DNA of 64,000 nucleotides, from contig NZ_JAMLJM010000011.1 in the NCBI RefSeq assembly GCF_023635005.1, forward strand, positions 1 to 64,000, read 5' to 3'. Of the stretch, positions 25,236 through 35,200 are shown one piece after another (the stretch's first letter is position 1; each line of letters opens with the position of its first letter). A program made the position numbers and the translations under genes. A model generated the notes under the pieces. It saw only the letters and a list, made by a program, of their open reading frames with translations, was not told the origin of the DNA and made no database searches. The stretch is from Flavobacterium luminosum (GTDB lineage: Bacteria > Bacteroidota > Bacteroidia > Flavobacteriales > Flavobacteriaceae).

Positions 25236-27230
25236 TTATTGTAATGCTTTTAATTCTTTATTTAATCTATCAATTTCGTATTTAAGATGCTTTTTTCTCT
25301 CTTCATTTCCGAAAATTTCGGAGTACATTTCTAGTAACTTTGATTTAATTATTGGTTCGTCAATTATTTCAATAATATTTTTGTGATATTCTTTGTCTTT
25401 TACTAATAATTCAAAATCTTCTTTAAAACGCTTTTCTTTTTCTTCATGTATAGAATTCATCCATTGGATTGTTTCAGTAATTCTTTTCTTAGCAAATTCT
25501 CCAATTGAACCTTTATTCATAAAAAATCCATCTTTTAATAAATCATGAATATTAGCACCAAATGTTGATTTATCTTTTAAGATTTGAGTTGCTTTATTAT
25601 CTATGTTTTCTAAAAACATAATATTTTCTTTTGGAATATCAGAAAGTATAAATGGTGAATGGCTAACAAAACAAAAATTGATTGCTTTGATTTTGTTGAG
25701 TTCTATTCCTGAAATACTATTTAATATATCATTAATAAAATTTCGTTGCATTTCTGGGTGAAAATATAGTTCAATCTCCTCCAAGATTATATTAACATTG
25801 GTGTAAGCTGTCTTTGTTCGTGTGTTTTTTACTGAATCTAGATTACTTAAATGATAAAGAATTGAACTAATAGAATAAATTTTCTGCTTTTCTCCTGAGC
25901 TCAAAGTTTTGAATTCTATTTTCTCGTTTTTTTCTGAATTTAAGATTATATCTGTATTGAAAAAAGGAGGAGGAATTAACTCTATTGCATTAATTTTAGA
26001 ATAGTTTTTATTCTCTTTAATTTTTGAAATGAAATCTGAAATCTTTTTAAGAGGAACTCTTTGTTTTTTTATTGGGATATTATTGTTACTAAATCTAATG
26101 TAATTGAGTGTTTGCTTTAATTTAAATGTTATATGGCTTTCATCATTAACAAAAAGTTCTTTAAAATATTCGTCTAATAATTCCTCATTAAACTTTTTAT
26201 TATTCGTACTAAAATATTTGTCATAATCTGAATAAGTCACACAAATATTAACTAGTTTATACTTTAAATAATCTAATGCTATTCGCAACTTCTTTTTATT
26301 ATTACTATCATAAGAAAATTTATAATATTTATTGATTTTTTTATAAATTAAATCCTCATTAAGATTAAGATCTTTAAGCTTTATTTTTTCATTGAGGTTT
26401 GGATCATCAGTAGGTAATTCATAAATAATTTTTTCTCTTTTAGTATCATTTAATGTTATGTCAAGTTCAATTGCTTCAAGGTTATCTGTTAGTTTTTTGA
26501 AGTTAAATTTAGTTGTTGGTTTAACCAAATTAGATATTAATCTGGATTTCACTAGATGATTTTCAGTACTAATTTTGAAGTCTCCTCTAGTACGCATTGG
26601 ATTTAATACTAAAGGTGTTTGATATGCATCATTTTTATGAAACAAACCATTTAACCAATCTCCCAAATCATCTGTATTATAGGCATAATGAGAGTGATTA
26701 ATAGTAACTGTGTAAAAAAAATCTTGAAGTTTGTATATATCATCTGAAATTGCTGGTTGGTACAATTCAAAATTTCCTTTAACTTTTCTGTAACGATGAA
26801 TTGTTACTTCATCATCAAAGACCTTTACTTTATAAAACTTTTCAACCCCTTTATTCCTTTGAATAGAAAAAGTCTTAAAATAAAATTCAACTCTTACATC
26901 ATCCACATAAATAAGGTCTGCTTTTCTATTTTTTTTGTTTAACCTGAATGAAAAGTTATTAATTGCTAAGAACAGAAGCTCTATAAGTGTACTTTTTCCA
27001 GAACCATTTTTTCCTGATATTGCAGAAATACAAATTTTTACTTTTTCATTGTTTAAGCACTCAACATCATATAATTGTTCTGGGATTTTCTTCTCAAAAG
27101 ATATTCTGTCATTATTTTCATCAATAGTAAATTCTCTATATAGATAATATATAGAATTTTCATTCAATAATTTCAAATATTTTTTATGACAGCCTTTAAT
27201 AGGTTTTATTGCAATTATTTGGAAACTCAT
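25236..27230 (-). CDS. AAA/ABC-type ATPase 2 of the HNH system (PtuA-like)
   Basis: The 664-aa ATPase has Walker A GKNGSGKS (73-80), an ABC-type signature LSSGEKQK, Walker B VNIILEEIELYFHPEMQ and an H-loop-like FVSHSPFILSD. This is the OLD/RecF/PtuA style of ATPase. Its last 170 residues are clearly related to ATPase 1: both carry TFGANI-x-DLL, FF-x-N-x-G-x-IG-x-FAK and IIEIIDEPIIK-x-KL. It begins 2 nt after the HNH gene. In Septu, PtuA forms a complex with the HNH nuclease PtuB; here two distinct ATPases accompany one nuclease. Confidence 0.8.
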   Translation of the reverse strand: MSFQIIAIKPIKGCHKKYLKLLNENSIYYLYREFTIDENNDRISFEKKIPEQLYDVECLNNEKVKICISAISGKNGSGKSTLIELLFLAINNFSFRLNKKNRKADLIYVDDVRVEFYFKTFSIQRNKGVEKFYKVKVFDDEVTIHRYRKVKGNFELYQPAISDDIYKLQDFFYTVTINHSHYAYNTDDLGDWLNGLFHKNDAYQTPLVLNPMRTRGDFKISTENHLVKSRLISNLVKPTTKFNFKKLTDNLEAIELDITLNDTKREKIIYELPTDDPNLNEKIKLKDLNLNEDLIYKKINKYYKFSYDSNNKKKLRIALDYLKYKLVNICVTYSDYDKYFSTNNKKFNEELLDEYFKELFVNDESHITFKLKQTLNYIRFSNNNIPIKKQRVPLKKISDFISKIKENKNYSKINAIELIPPPFFNTDIILNSEKNEKIEFKTLSSGEKQKIYSISSILYHLSNLDSVKNTRTKTAYTNVNIILEEIELYFHPEMQRNFINDILNSISGIELNKIKAINFCFVSHSPFILSDIPKENIMFLENIDNKATQILKDKSTFGANIHDLLKDGFFMNKGSIGEFAKKRITETIQWMNSIHEEKEKRFKEDFELLVKDKEYHKNIIEIIDEPIIKSKLLEMYSEIFGNEERKKHLKYEIDRLNKELKALQ

Positions 27231-27232
27231 AA

Positions 27233-28393
27233 CTATTTTGAATATTTTTTTAAGGAACCTATTGAAACAGCTATATCTTTTGTCAATTTTGCTAAAGGTC
27301 TTTTATTAAATTCGTTTTCATTGTAAAAATTTCCATATGCTAATCTATATGCTTCCTCCAAAGTTAATTTAGCTCCTGGAAAAGTTTTTTGCAATGTTTC
27401 AATATAATTATCATTAGAAATATGTCTTTTTTTAATTATTTCTTGTACTACATCTTTATGCTCATTTACTATAGTATTTAATTCAAAAACTTTAGTATTA
27501 CCGTCAATTTTTGCTTTAAGTTCAGGGCTAAGTTTTGCACCATCATTTTTTACAAAAATTCTAAATTCATCTGTTTCTCCAATTGAACCTAAATAAGTTT
27601 TTGGGTAATAATCATACTTAATTAATTCATGTTTAGAATTTGCTTCATAAGGTGAAAAATGTGTTTGATATGAAAAACTTTTTTTCCCTTTACAATCTCT
27701 ATTACAAATAGTACAAGATGGTATTAAATTAAAAAAACTTAGTGATAATAATGGATTTTCATTTTTTGGAAGAAAATGATCTAATTCCGGTCTTGTAATT
27801 TTATTTTTTCCTTTAGATAGACTAAAAGTATATTGTCGATTACAATAAGAACAAACCTTCATACCAAGACTTTCCGTCAACTGATATGGTCCCCAAACTC
27901 CATCTGGGTCAAGATTCAAAAACCAATTTTCGTAATCAAAGATTTTTTTTAATAAGAAATCAATTGGATCATAAACTAGTTTTGAAATTGTATAATATCT
28001 TTTATTTGCTAAACCTTTAAAGCTTAAATCAAGACCTAATAATACCCTGTTTTCTTTTTTTATTTTTTTCAGTGCAATAACCACATTGTTTATATTCCTT
28101 GCTTTAGGTTTGAGTAAATTTGCCTTTTTAAGATTGTTGTAATCAAATTTCTGTTCATTATTAAAAATAATTTTAATAAACGGTTCATATTGTGAAGGAT
28201 GAATTATTTTATTTACTTCGTTTATGATAGTACTTGTTCTGGTTCTTTGGTGCAATTGCAAAAAAGATATATAATTAAACAGATTTATGTAGAAATCAAT
28301 TCTTTTTTCAACTTCAGTTGAAACAAAATCTATATGCTTATTTCTTATAGATATTAACTCTGTTTCTGATATACATTCTCTTATGCTAATCAT
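27233..28393 (-). CDS. HNH endonuclease, PtuB-like, with long N-terminal domain
   Basis: The 386-aa protein has a zinc-stabilised HNH site: CSYC (181-184), LDHFLPK (D205-H206), FFNLIPSC and CTICN (227-231), then CKGKKSF. This CxxC...DH...CxxCN layout is that of PtuB/TIGR02646-type nucleases. The 180-residue helical N-terminus and about 140-residue C-terminus make it larger than most PtuB proteins that I know. It overlaps ATPase 1 by 8 nt and precedes ATPase 2 by 2 nt. The nuclease is presumably controlled by the two ATPases. Confidence 0.85.
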   Translation of the reverse strand: MISIRECISETELISIRNKHIDFVSTEVEKRIDFYINLFNYISFLQLHQRTRTSTIINEVNKIIHPSQYEPFIKIIFNNEQKFDYNNLKKANLLKPKARNINNVVIALKKIKKENRVLLGLDLSFKGLANKRYYTISKLVYDPIDFLLKKIFDYENWFLNLDPDGVWGPYQLTESLGMKVCSYCNRQYTFSLSKGKNKITRPELDHFLPKNENPLLSLSFFNLIPSCTICNRDCKGKKSFSYQTHFSPYEANSKHELIKYDYYPKTYLGSIGETDEFRIFVKNDGAKLSPELKAKIDGNTKVFELNTIVNEHKDVVQEIIKKRHISNDNYIETLQKTFPGAKLTLEEAYRLAYGNFYNENEFNKRPLAKLTKDIAVSIGSLKKYSK

Positions 28394-30536
28394 TTTGATT
28401 ATTTTTTAGATTTCTTAAATATTTTAATCTTTCTTCTAACTCATTAATTTCATTCTCAATAGAAACTTCAAAAATTGTATTGTACATATTTATCAGTTTC
28501 ATTTTAATGATCGGCTCATCGATTATTTCAATGGTTTCTTTGAGTAATATTTTTTTATCTTCAGATATATCCACATACTTATTATTGAACTTCAAATCAA
28601 GTAATTTATCAAGATCAACTATTACTTCCTCAATCTTATCTTTTGCAAAATCACCAATTAAACCATTATTAATAAAAAACGACTCAGAAAGTAAATCACT
28701 TATGTTAGCTCCAAAAGTATTTGTAGGTCTTTCAAAATCATCAATATTTAATACACTACTGTTGAGTTGACTATCTTTTTTTAAAAAGACAATTGAATAA
28801 TTGGGCAAGTCTGATAATGTTATTGGATCGTGAGTCGTAAAAATTATTTGAATTTTTGGGTTTTCCATTTCTGAATTCACTTTCTTCTTTTTGATATTAT
28901 CAAAAACTTTGATTTCTAAAGTGTTAAAAATTTCTGGAAGTGTTTTATTTAAAGCGTCAATATACTTTCTCTTCCATAAAGGATGATAACCTAAATCTGC
29001 TTCATCAAGTATTAATAAATAATTTTTACTTTCTCTTGTATGATTTTTAAATAATGTAAATTCATATAGTGTTGAATATAAATTCAATAGTGATTTCTCT
29101 CCAAATGATAATTTTTTATCAGCTACAATTTCGATAAAATCAATAGATGCTATTGGGATAAATGAAAAATATGCTTTTACCTTTGCATAAGCTTGAATTA
29201 TTTGTGAAAGAATTTTTTTTGTCTCCTTATTTTTTACATTAAGGATTATATAGGATTTTTTTTCAATGAGGTTTTGATTTTTAATAATTAAATCATAGAA
29301 ATCTTTAATTGCTTTAATACCATTAATATCAGTAGTAATTTTTTCTTTAATTATTTTAGTATCCTCATCACTTAAAATTGAAAAGCTATTATACAAAGTA
29401 TTGCATCTTTGAATTAATTTATCGTATTCATTGATATCAACTTCTTCAGGATTATCATAAAATCCTTTATCTGTTTGAACTATGTATTTTGCTAATATAT
29501 AATTTAAGGCTTCTTCAAAACTCTTAGCTTTTAAGATTTTATTATAGTCAAAAGTTCCTGATAATTCAGTTATAGCAAATATGTCATTTAGAAGTAGGTA
29601 TGATAACAGAGATATCTCTATATTTTTAATAAAATTATTAGAACTGTGAATTAAATGAGAGTTTTGCTCATCATCATTTTTGTATTGAGGCAAATCCCAA
29701 ATTTCTTTTAATGCATCAGTAACATTACCACTTTTAAGTATAGATAGATAACTATTTAAAAGACTTACTGGATTTGGAAAGTTTTTTACTCTTAAATCTC
29801 TCTCTATTGTATGGATAAGGGTTTCAGCTTTATTTGGATTTCCTAAATTTGAATCTATATAAACTTTTGTAAAATCTCTTTTGTGTAGTTTACGAGGCTT
29901 AATAATTAGATTTCCATAACTAGGGAAGTCTGGATAAATATCTTTTATTCTCTGACTGACATTGCTTTCCAAGAATATAACTTCTTTTAATATACCACCA
30001 TTGTAAATATCTTCCAAAGTTCTCTCTGAATGTTTCGATTCAATATTTAATAGAGTATAAAAATCTGAAACATTTTTATCATAAATAGGAGAATAATAAA
30101 GTTGTGTATAAGAATTAAACTCAAACTTTTTAAATTCTATGTTTTCAAAAAAGCTTATCCTAGGTTTAGTCTCTTCAATAAAACTTCCATTTTTATTTCT
30201 ACTGCCAATCCTGTTGTCAATAAAATATTCTATTCCTTGACTAGTTAATTTCTCATATACAAAAATTGCTGGTGTATCTTCTTGATAACTTTTATGAATT
30301 ATTTTTAATAGTGTTGTTTTACCTACACCATTTGCTCCAACTATTCCTGAAATTAAAGTGATCTCATTAGAAAAAAAATCATTTATGAATTTATTGTTTT
30401 CCTTTCTATAAATAGTTATATCGTTATCAGTAATATATTCGAAATCGTAAAAATATTTGCCTCCAAAGTTTAATACTTGTGGCTCATTATTAAATAAATA
30501 TTTATGTTCTTTTATGTAAATTGCAGCTAATACCAT
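28386..30536 (-). CDS. AAA/ABC-type ATPase 1 of the HNH system (PtuA-like)
   Basis: The 716-aa ATPase has Walker A GANGVGKTT (67-75), signature-like LSFGEKS, Walker B YLLILDEADLGYHPLWKR and a switch region IIFTTHDPITLSDLP. The C-terminal part is paralogous to ATPase 2 (shared TFGANI-x-DLL and IIEIIDEPII blocks), while the N-terminal halves have diverged. The pair may therefore form a heteromer. It starts 4 nt after the AbiEii gene and overlaps the HNH gene by 8 nt, tying both into one apparent transcript. Confidence 0.8.
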   Translation of the reverse strand: MVLAAIYIKEHKYLFNNEPQVLNFGGKYFYDFEYITDNDITIYRKENNKFINDFFSNEITLISGIVGANGVGKTTLLKIIHKSYQEDTPAIFVYEKLTSQGIEYFIDNRIGSRNKNGSFIEETKPRISFFENIEFKKFEFNSYTQLYYSPIYDKNVSDFYTLLNIESKHSERTLEDIYNGGILKEVIFLESNVSQRIKDIYPDFPSYGNLIIKPRKLHKRDFTKVYIDSNLGNPNKAETLIHTIERDLRVKNFPNPVSLLNSYLSILKSGNVTDALKEIWDLPQYKNDDEQNSHLIHSSNNFIKNIEISLLSYLLLNDIFAITELSGTFDYNKILKAKSFEEALNYILAKYIVQTDKGFYDNPEEVDINEYDKLIQRCNTLYNSFSILSDEDTKIIKEKITTDINGIKAIKDFYDLIIKNQNLIEKKSYIILNVKNKETKKILSQIIQAYAKVKAYFSFIPIASIDFIEIVADKKLSFGEKSLLNLYSTLYEFTLFKNHTRESKNYLLILDEADLGYHPLWKRKYIDALNKTLPEIFNTLEIKVFDNIKKKKVNSEMENPKIQIIFTTHDPITLSDLPNYSIVFLKKDSQLNSSVLNIDDFERPTNTFGANISDLLSESFFINNGLIGDFAKDKIEEVIVDLDKLLDLKFNNKYVDISEDKKILLKETIEIIDEPIIKMKLINMYNTIFEVSIENEINELEERLKYLRNLKNNQND

Positions 30537-30540
30537 TTAT

Positions 30541-31533
30541 TTATAAAAATCTTTCTTTTAATTCTTGCATTCTTAATATTAGATTTTCAAACTCCAAGGT
30601 TTCACCATAAATCATAAATTCCTGCATGGCTTGGTAGTCTTTTTTCCAAAGTTCAGTTACTTCAGCTGGTGGAATAAAATTTATTGTTTGTGGTGTGTGT
30701 AAATCATACGAAATTCCTCTTACTGGTGTGTATTTACTTCGGTGTTGGACTAGTGTTTCGAATAGCTCTTTATTTTTTATTGCTTCTTTTCCATAATCGT
30801 GGTCCATTAGTTTTTCTATATCGTAAAGATGTCTTGACATTCTGTAATGTCTTATGTTTTCGGTTGGCTTAAGAAATTCTTCATGCAGCAACATTATTTT
30901 TTCTAAAAAGGTTTTGGTTGGCAAAACTACAATTACTTCAAATGGTTGAATTGTAAAAGCTTGTTCCGGATATATTTGGCCAATAATTGATTGAATTTCT
31001 TTTTGTTCGTTTGGCTCTAGCAAAGCTCTTGCTCCTAATTCAATGATAACCCTTTGCGGAATGTATTCTCCTGGTTCAACTATTGAGTTGTATTCTAATT
31101 CTATACGATGCGGATCACTGGTGTCATCTATTTCATCATCAAAGATTAAATTATAATTTTCTTTATTTACTCCCAGCTTTTCTAGTTCTGAAATCAATTC
31201 TTCTTTAAATTCTCCGACTATAAAATTACCTGAAGCTTTACGAAGTTTTTTTATTTGTGTTTTTGATAACTCGCCTTCAAATCCTAACATCGTTCTATCA
31301 ATGGATAAGTCTATATCTTCTGAGAAGCGTTCTATTAAGTTATAGGCTTTACTTAATGATGTGCCACCTTTAAAAACTAAATGTTGTGCAAATTTTGATG
31401 AGAAAATTGCTTTTAACGTAATGGTTACCCACCAATCTTTTTCTATTGCATCGGCTGGAAGTCCTGTTTGACTATTGACTTGGTTTAGTATTTCAAGCCG
31501 TCTTTTTTCGGATAGTTTAAGCCACTCGTTCAT
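30541..31533 (-). CDS. abiEii: AbiEii-type nucleotidyltransferase toxin
   Basis: The 330-aa protein has the AbiEii/AbiGii nucleotidyltransferase core: DAIEKDWWVTITLKAIFSSK, then LVFKGGTSLSKAYNLI (GG-x-S motif) and RFSEDIDLSID (DxD motif). Type IV AbiE toxins modify RNA with nucleotides and cause growth arrest during phage infection. The start lies 1 nt after the AbiEi stop, the standard antitoxin-toxin order. The stop is 4 nt before ATPase 1, which is unusual because AbiE is normally a closed two-gene unit. Confidence 0.93.
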   Translation of the reverse strand: MNEWLKLSEKRRLEILNQVNSQTGLPADAIEKDWWVTITLKAIFSSKFAQHLVFKGGTSLSKAYNLIERFSEDIDLSIDRTMLGFEGELSKTQIKKLRKASGNFIVGEFKEELISELEKLGVNKENYNLIFDDEIDDTSDPHRIELEYNSIVEPGEYIPQRVIIELGARALLEPNEQKEIQSIIGQIYPEQAFTIQPFEVIVVLPTKTFLEKIMLLHEEFLKPTENIRHYRMSRHLYDIEKLMDHDYGKEAIKNKELFETLVQHRSKYTPVRGISYDLHTPQTINFIPPAEVTELWKKDYQAMQEFMIYGETLEFENLILRMQELKERFL

Positions 31534-31534
31534 A

Positions 31535-32143
31535 TTAGTCTTTATTTATTAATTCAAGGATTGTATTTCTAATCCATGTTGGTGCTGCAACACTATCTTC
31601 TTTTATGCTTTCAATGGACATTTGGTGCAATACTTTTTTAATTTTTTGTTTAGCATTTTCATCTACATTGTCTTTGCCTAACTCTTTTAATCCTTGGATT
31701 ACAATGTTGAGTTTTTTATCTTTAATGGTCAGGTTTTTGGGAGTGGTTTTTTTGAATGTGATTGTTCTTTTACCTACTTTAATTTTTCTTGGTGCTCCAT
31801 CAGTCAAATAGACTACATTCATAGGTACTTGTGTTGATAAGCCAAGTTGTTGTAATGCTTGTACACCTGTAGAAATTATTCTTGCTTTATCTCTTTTTGC
31901 TATAGCCACAGCAATTTCTTCTGTTGAAGGGAATAGGGTTCCAAGGATTTTATCTTTTTTGGGATATAAATAAATACCATGTGCTAATCGAATTAAAACT
32001 TCTTTTTTTTCTAATCGCAAGAGTACCTTTTTTACATTTTCGGCAGTACCGAACTCTATAAAATCGGCTATAAATAGAATGCTTCCTTTTTTTAAAGATT
32101 TTATTTTTCCTTCTATTTGATTGTGAATAGATTGTGGTTTCAT
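31535..32143 (-). CDS. abiEi: AbiEi-type antitoxin and repressor (DUF6088)
   Basis: The 202-aa protein has an N-terminal winged helix (SILFIADFIEFGTAENVKKV, VLIRLAHGIYLYPK) followed by the AbiEi core (IISTGVQALQQLGLSTQVPM, NVVYLTDGAPRKIKVGKRTI). AbiEi proteins counter AbiEii and repress their own promoter by binding inverted repeats. Such a repeat lies 12 nt upstream at 32156-32188, over a TAAATTTG box. It is the first gene of the nine-gene run down to jetD. Confidence 0.92.
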   Translation of the reverse strand: MKPQSIHNQIEGKIKSLKKGSILFIADFIEFGTAENVKKVLLRLEKKEVLIRLAHGIYLYPKKDKILGTLFPSTEEIAVAIAKRDKARIISTGVQALQQLGLSTQVPMNVVYLTDGAPRKIKVGKRTITFKKTTPKNLTIKDKKLNIVIQGLKELGKDNVDENAKQKIKKVLHQMSIESIKEDSVAAPTWIRNTILELINKD

Positions 32144-32155
32144 TTTAATGTTATG

Positions 32156-32188
32156 TTTGTCCCAAATTTAGTAAAAAAATGGGACAAA
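32156..32188 (-). promoter_or_regulatory. AbiEi operator overlapping the promoter of the defence run
   Basis: TTTGTCCCA (32156-32164) and TGGGACAAA (32180-32188) form a perfect inverted repeat with a 15-bp spacer. On the minus strand a TAAATTTG box (32170-32163), matching TAnnTTTG, runs into the downstream arm. No good -33 box is seen at the usual distance. The position fits cooperative AbiEi autorepression. Confidence 0.7.
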
Positions 32189-32238
32189 AAACATTTGATG
32201 TGATTATTTTTGTTTAAAATGAATTTACAAAAAAAATA

Positions 32239-35200
32239 TTATTTGTATTCAATAACATCACTAAAAATCTGTAAGTCGGATACTTTGTTATCGGTATGAA
32301 ATTTTCTACTATAATCTATATCTTTAAATCTTACATTACGCTCACCCCAAATTCCCCAAATGAGTTTGTAGTCATTCTCTAGAAGAAACTTATCTAATAA
32401 ATCTTTTCTTAAGTACGTAAATCTATGATTGTTGTTATAATCCTTGTTATAGAATAAGTTTTGCGAAGCTAAATCCCCTTTATCATCAAAAAGGTCAAAA
32501 GTTTGAGGTTTGTTAATTAGATTTAATGAATTAGCCAGTTCTTTTGAAATAACAGTTTCATGACCTGCTTTATTTAATTCACTATGACTACTTTCCCAAC
32601 TGTAATCCATAACAGGTAATAGTACTTCGCATTCATCATAAGTTACTGAATCTATCTCAATGAATTCTGGGTATGAAAATTTTATTTTGTTTTCATCAAA
32701 AACTGGTCTGGCAAAATATCCTGGTTCTCCTTTCTTAACTTTAACTGTTTTTCTACCTGTTTCAAAACTAATTATACAAGAATTGTCGGCTACGGATTCC
32801 TTGATACAATATAGCTCACCTGCAAAAGTGTAATAATTACTTCTTGGGTCGGGTAAAAATCGACCTCCAATATCTTCCTTTTTAATAAGATGTTCTTTTA
32901 GTTCTTCGTATTTATCATTTTTAACTAACAATCCTCTTATGAATACAAAAACTTCACGGTAAATTTTTTTTCTTTCCTGAACTATAAAACCATCTAAACA
33001 TATCCAGCTTCCATCATGACCTTTTAGTTTTTCTATTTTTAGATATTCATTAATGTCAGGTATACCGCCATTGGTATACCATTCTAGCAACGGTTGTTTT
33101 GAATCTCCGAGATAATCTTTTAAAACAAATTTTTTATTTTTAGCACGTTCAGGGAAGCTTGGATCTATATCTGCATCTGAGAAACGGAATCTATCCCAAT
33201 TATCCTCTATTAATTTATTGTCTATCCGTAAACCAGCTATTTCAAAATAAGCAATCCATGAATATTTCTTTCCATATCTTTCAGTATGGGCTTGTTCTGT
33301 TCTTGAACGATAACCTTGGGATCTTATTCTTCCATCAATATCATTAAATTCTGCTTCATTCCAACCTAATTCATAAATTCTAGCATATATCTGCCTTCTA
33401 ACTTTTTTCTTCTCTGGTGGGTCAGAATAGGAATGCCCACCCTCTACAATTCTACCAATAGTATAGTTACTAAAATCCATACTGATAGGTACTGAAAAAA
33501 TACCTTCTTCCTTTTCATAATCAAATTCATTAGGATTTCGATTGCCACCTATTGTAAATGGAGCAGTTGTCTGTAAAACTTCTTCAGGTTTCAATAAATC
33601 GTTATGGTGCAATAATCCAATTTCAATAGTTTTTGAAGCATAATCCCTAGCTAAGATATGAGTTGTTGAAAAAGGAGCCTCTTTTTTAAAAATGGATTCA
33701 AATATTGTTAGAGCTATTCTTGGAAGGAATAATTTTTTAAAATTATCATCAGTACTGTGTTTAGCCATAACAACACCATACATAGCTGCTAATGTTCTTT
33801 CCCAAACATAAGGGTCATTTATTGATAAGGAATATAGTACCAATTCAAGAAATTTGTCAGGGTATTTTCGACCATAATAATAAAGAGCTCTTGTAGACAA
33901 GTCTCTTAATTCTCTGTTGGTAGATGTTAAAAACCACATTGCTTTTTTTGCCGCTAAATGAACTTTATCAGTCTTGAATTTTGTTTTTGATTTGCAGGCA
34001 ACTTCAAAGCTATTTAAGAATTTTTTATATTCATTGTTGTAAACAAAATTGTTTGACCTAATATATTCTGTCCAACTCAAATCTCTATCGGAAACTTTCA
34101 TATTGAACAATAAATTAGATAGTAGATCTATATTTAATGGATTTTGGCTATCTAGTTCAGTATTTTTGAATAGATTGAAAATGAGATTATGTTTTTTAAA
34201 ATCTTTAAAATTCTCTTTGATAATATTAACTGCAATCGATTTGTTATCTATAATCTTTTTTTGATTTACTTCGAAAATAGATTTTAATAAATAATCGTTT
34301 AAAGTTTCGTTTTTGATAGATGAATAAAAACTTAATCCAAATTTTTTAATTGCTAATACACAAAAACTTCTGAGGATATCGTTGAATAGTGGGTGACATA
34401 TTTTTCTGTTTAAAAGTTCATTCTTGAATTTTTTTGATTTGATTAATTCATTTAGCTTTTCTTCAGAATCAATTGATTTGAATAGATTTTTTGCAATTAA
34501 ATAACCACTTAGTAAGTCATAAGTAAATGTTATAACCTCCACATTATTCCAATCCCTAAATATTAATAAATCTTCTTTTTCAAAAACCAGAAACTCTTCT
34601 TCGTTAAATATATTATTAATTGCATATTCAAAATCAATTTCTCTAGAGCTATTTTCCCAAAGAGATTCAGAAATTTTTTCAAGAATATTAATAGTGAATT
34701 TTTTATTGAACCTAAGTTCTTTTCCTAGTTTTTCGCTAATATTTTCATTGCACTTTATTAAATATTCTTCAAAAACATCAAATAAGTCTTCATTTTGGAA
34801 TGAAACCGATTTACCTTGTTTAGTCTCACAAAATATTTTTAGATATAGTGGTTCAGAAAAAGCATTTATAGCTCCAGAAGAGTTAACAAGAGTTATATCA
34901 TAATGCTCAAAGTATTTATCCATGGCTTCATTTAGATTATAATGGGTAAATCCATTAACTCTAACCAACTTGTCATAGTTATATGGATCATAATTAAAAT
35001 AATCTTTAGGAAACAATTCTTTTTTGTATGATGTTCTAAAAGTAGTGATAAATAGAATATTGGGATATTTTACGTTTATCTCGTTTATTAATTCTTCTAA
35101 ATTGTCTCCCCAAACAGATTTCCATTTTATAGCTTCATTAAGCCCATCAATTAGTAAGATTGCTTTTGTATTTTGAATTCTTCCTGCAACATCTAAAATG

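Noticed and set aside
25236..30536. Retron Eco7/Ec78-type system with PtuAB
   Set aside because: No reverse transcriptase gene or msr/msd-like region adjoins the ATPase and HNH genes.
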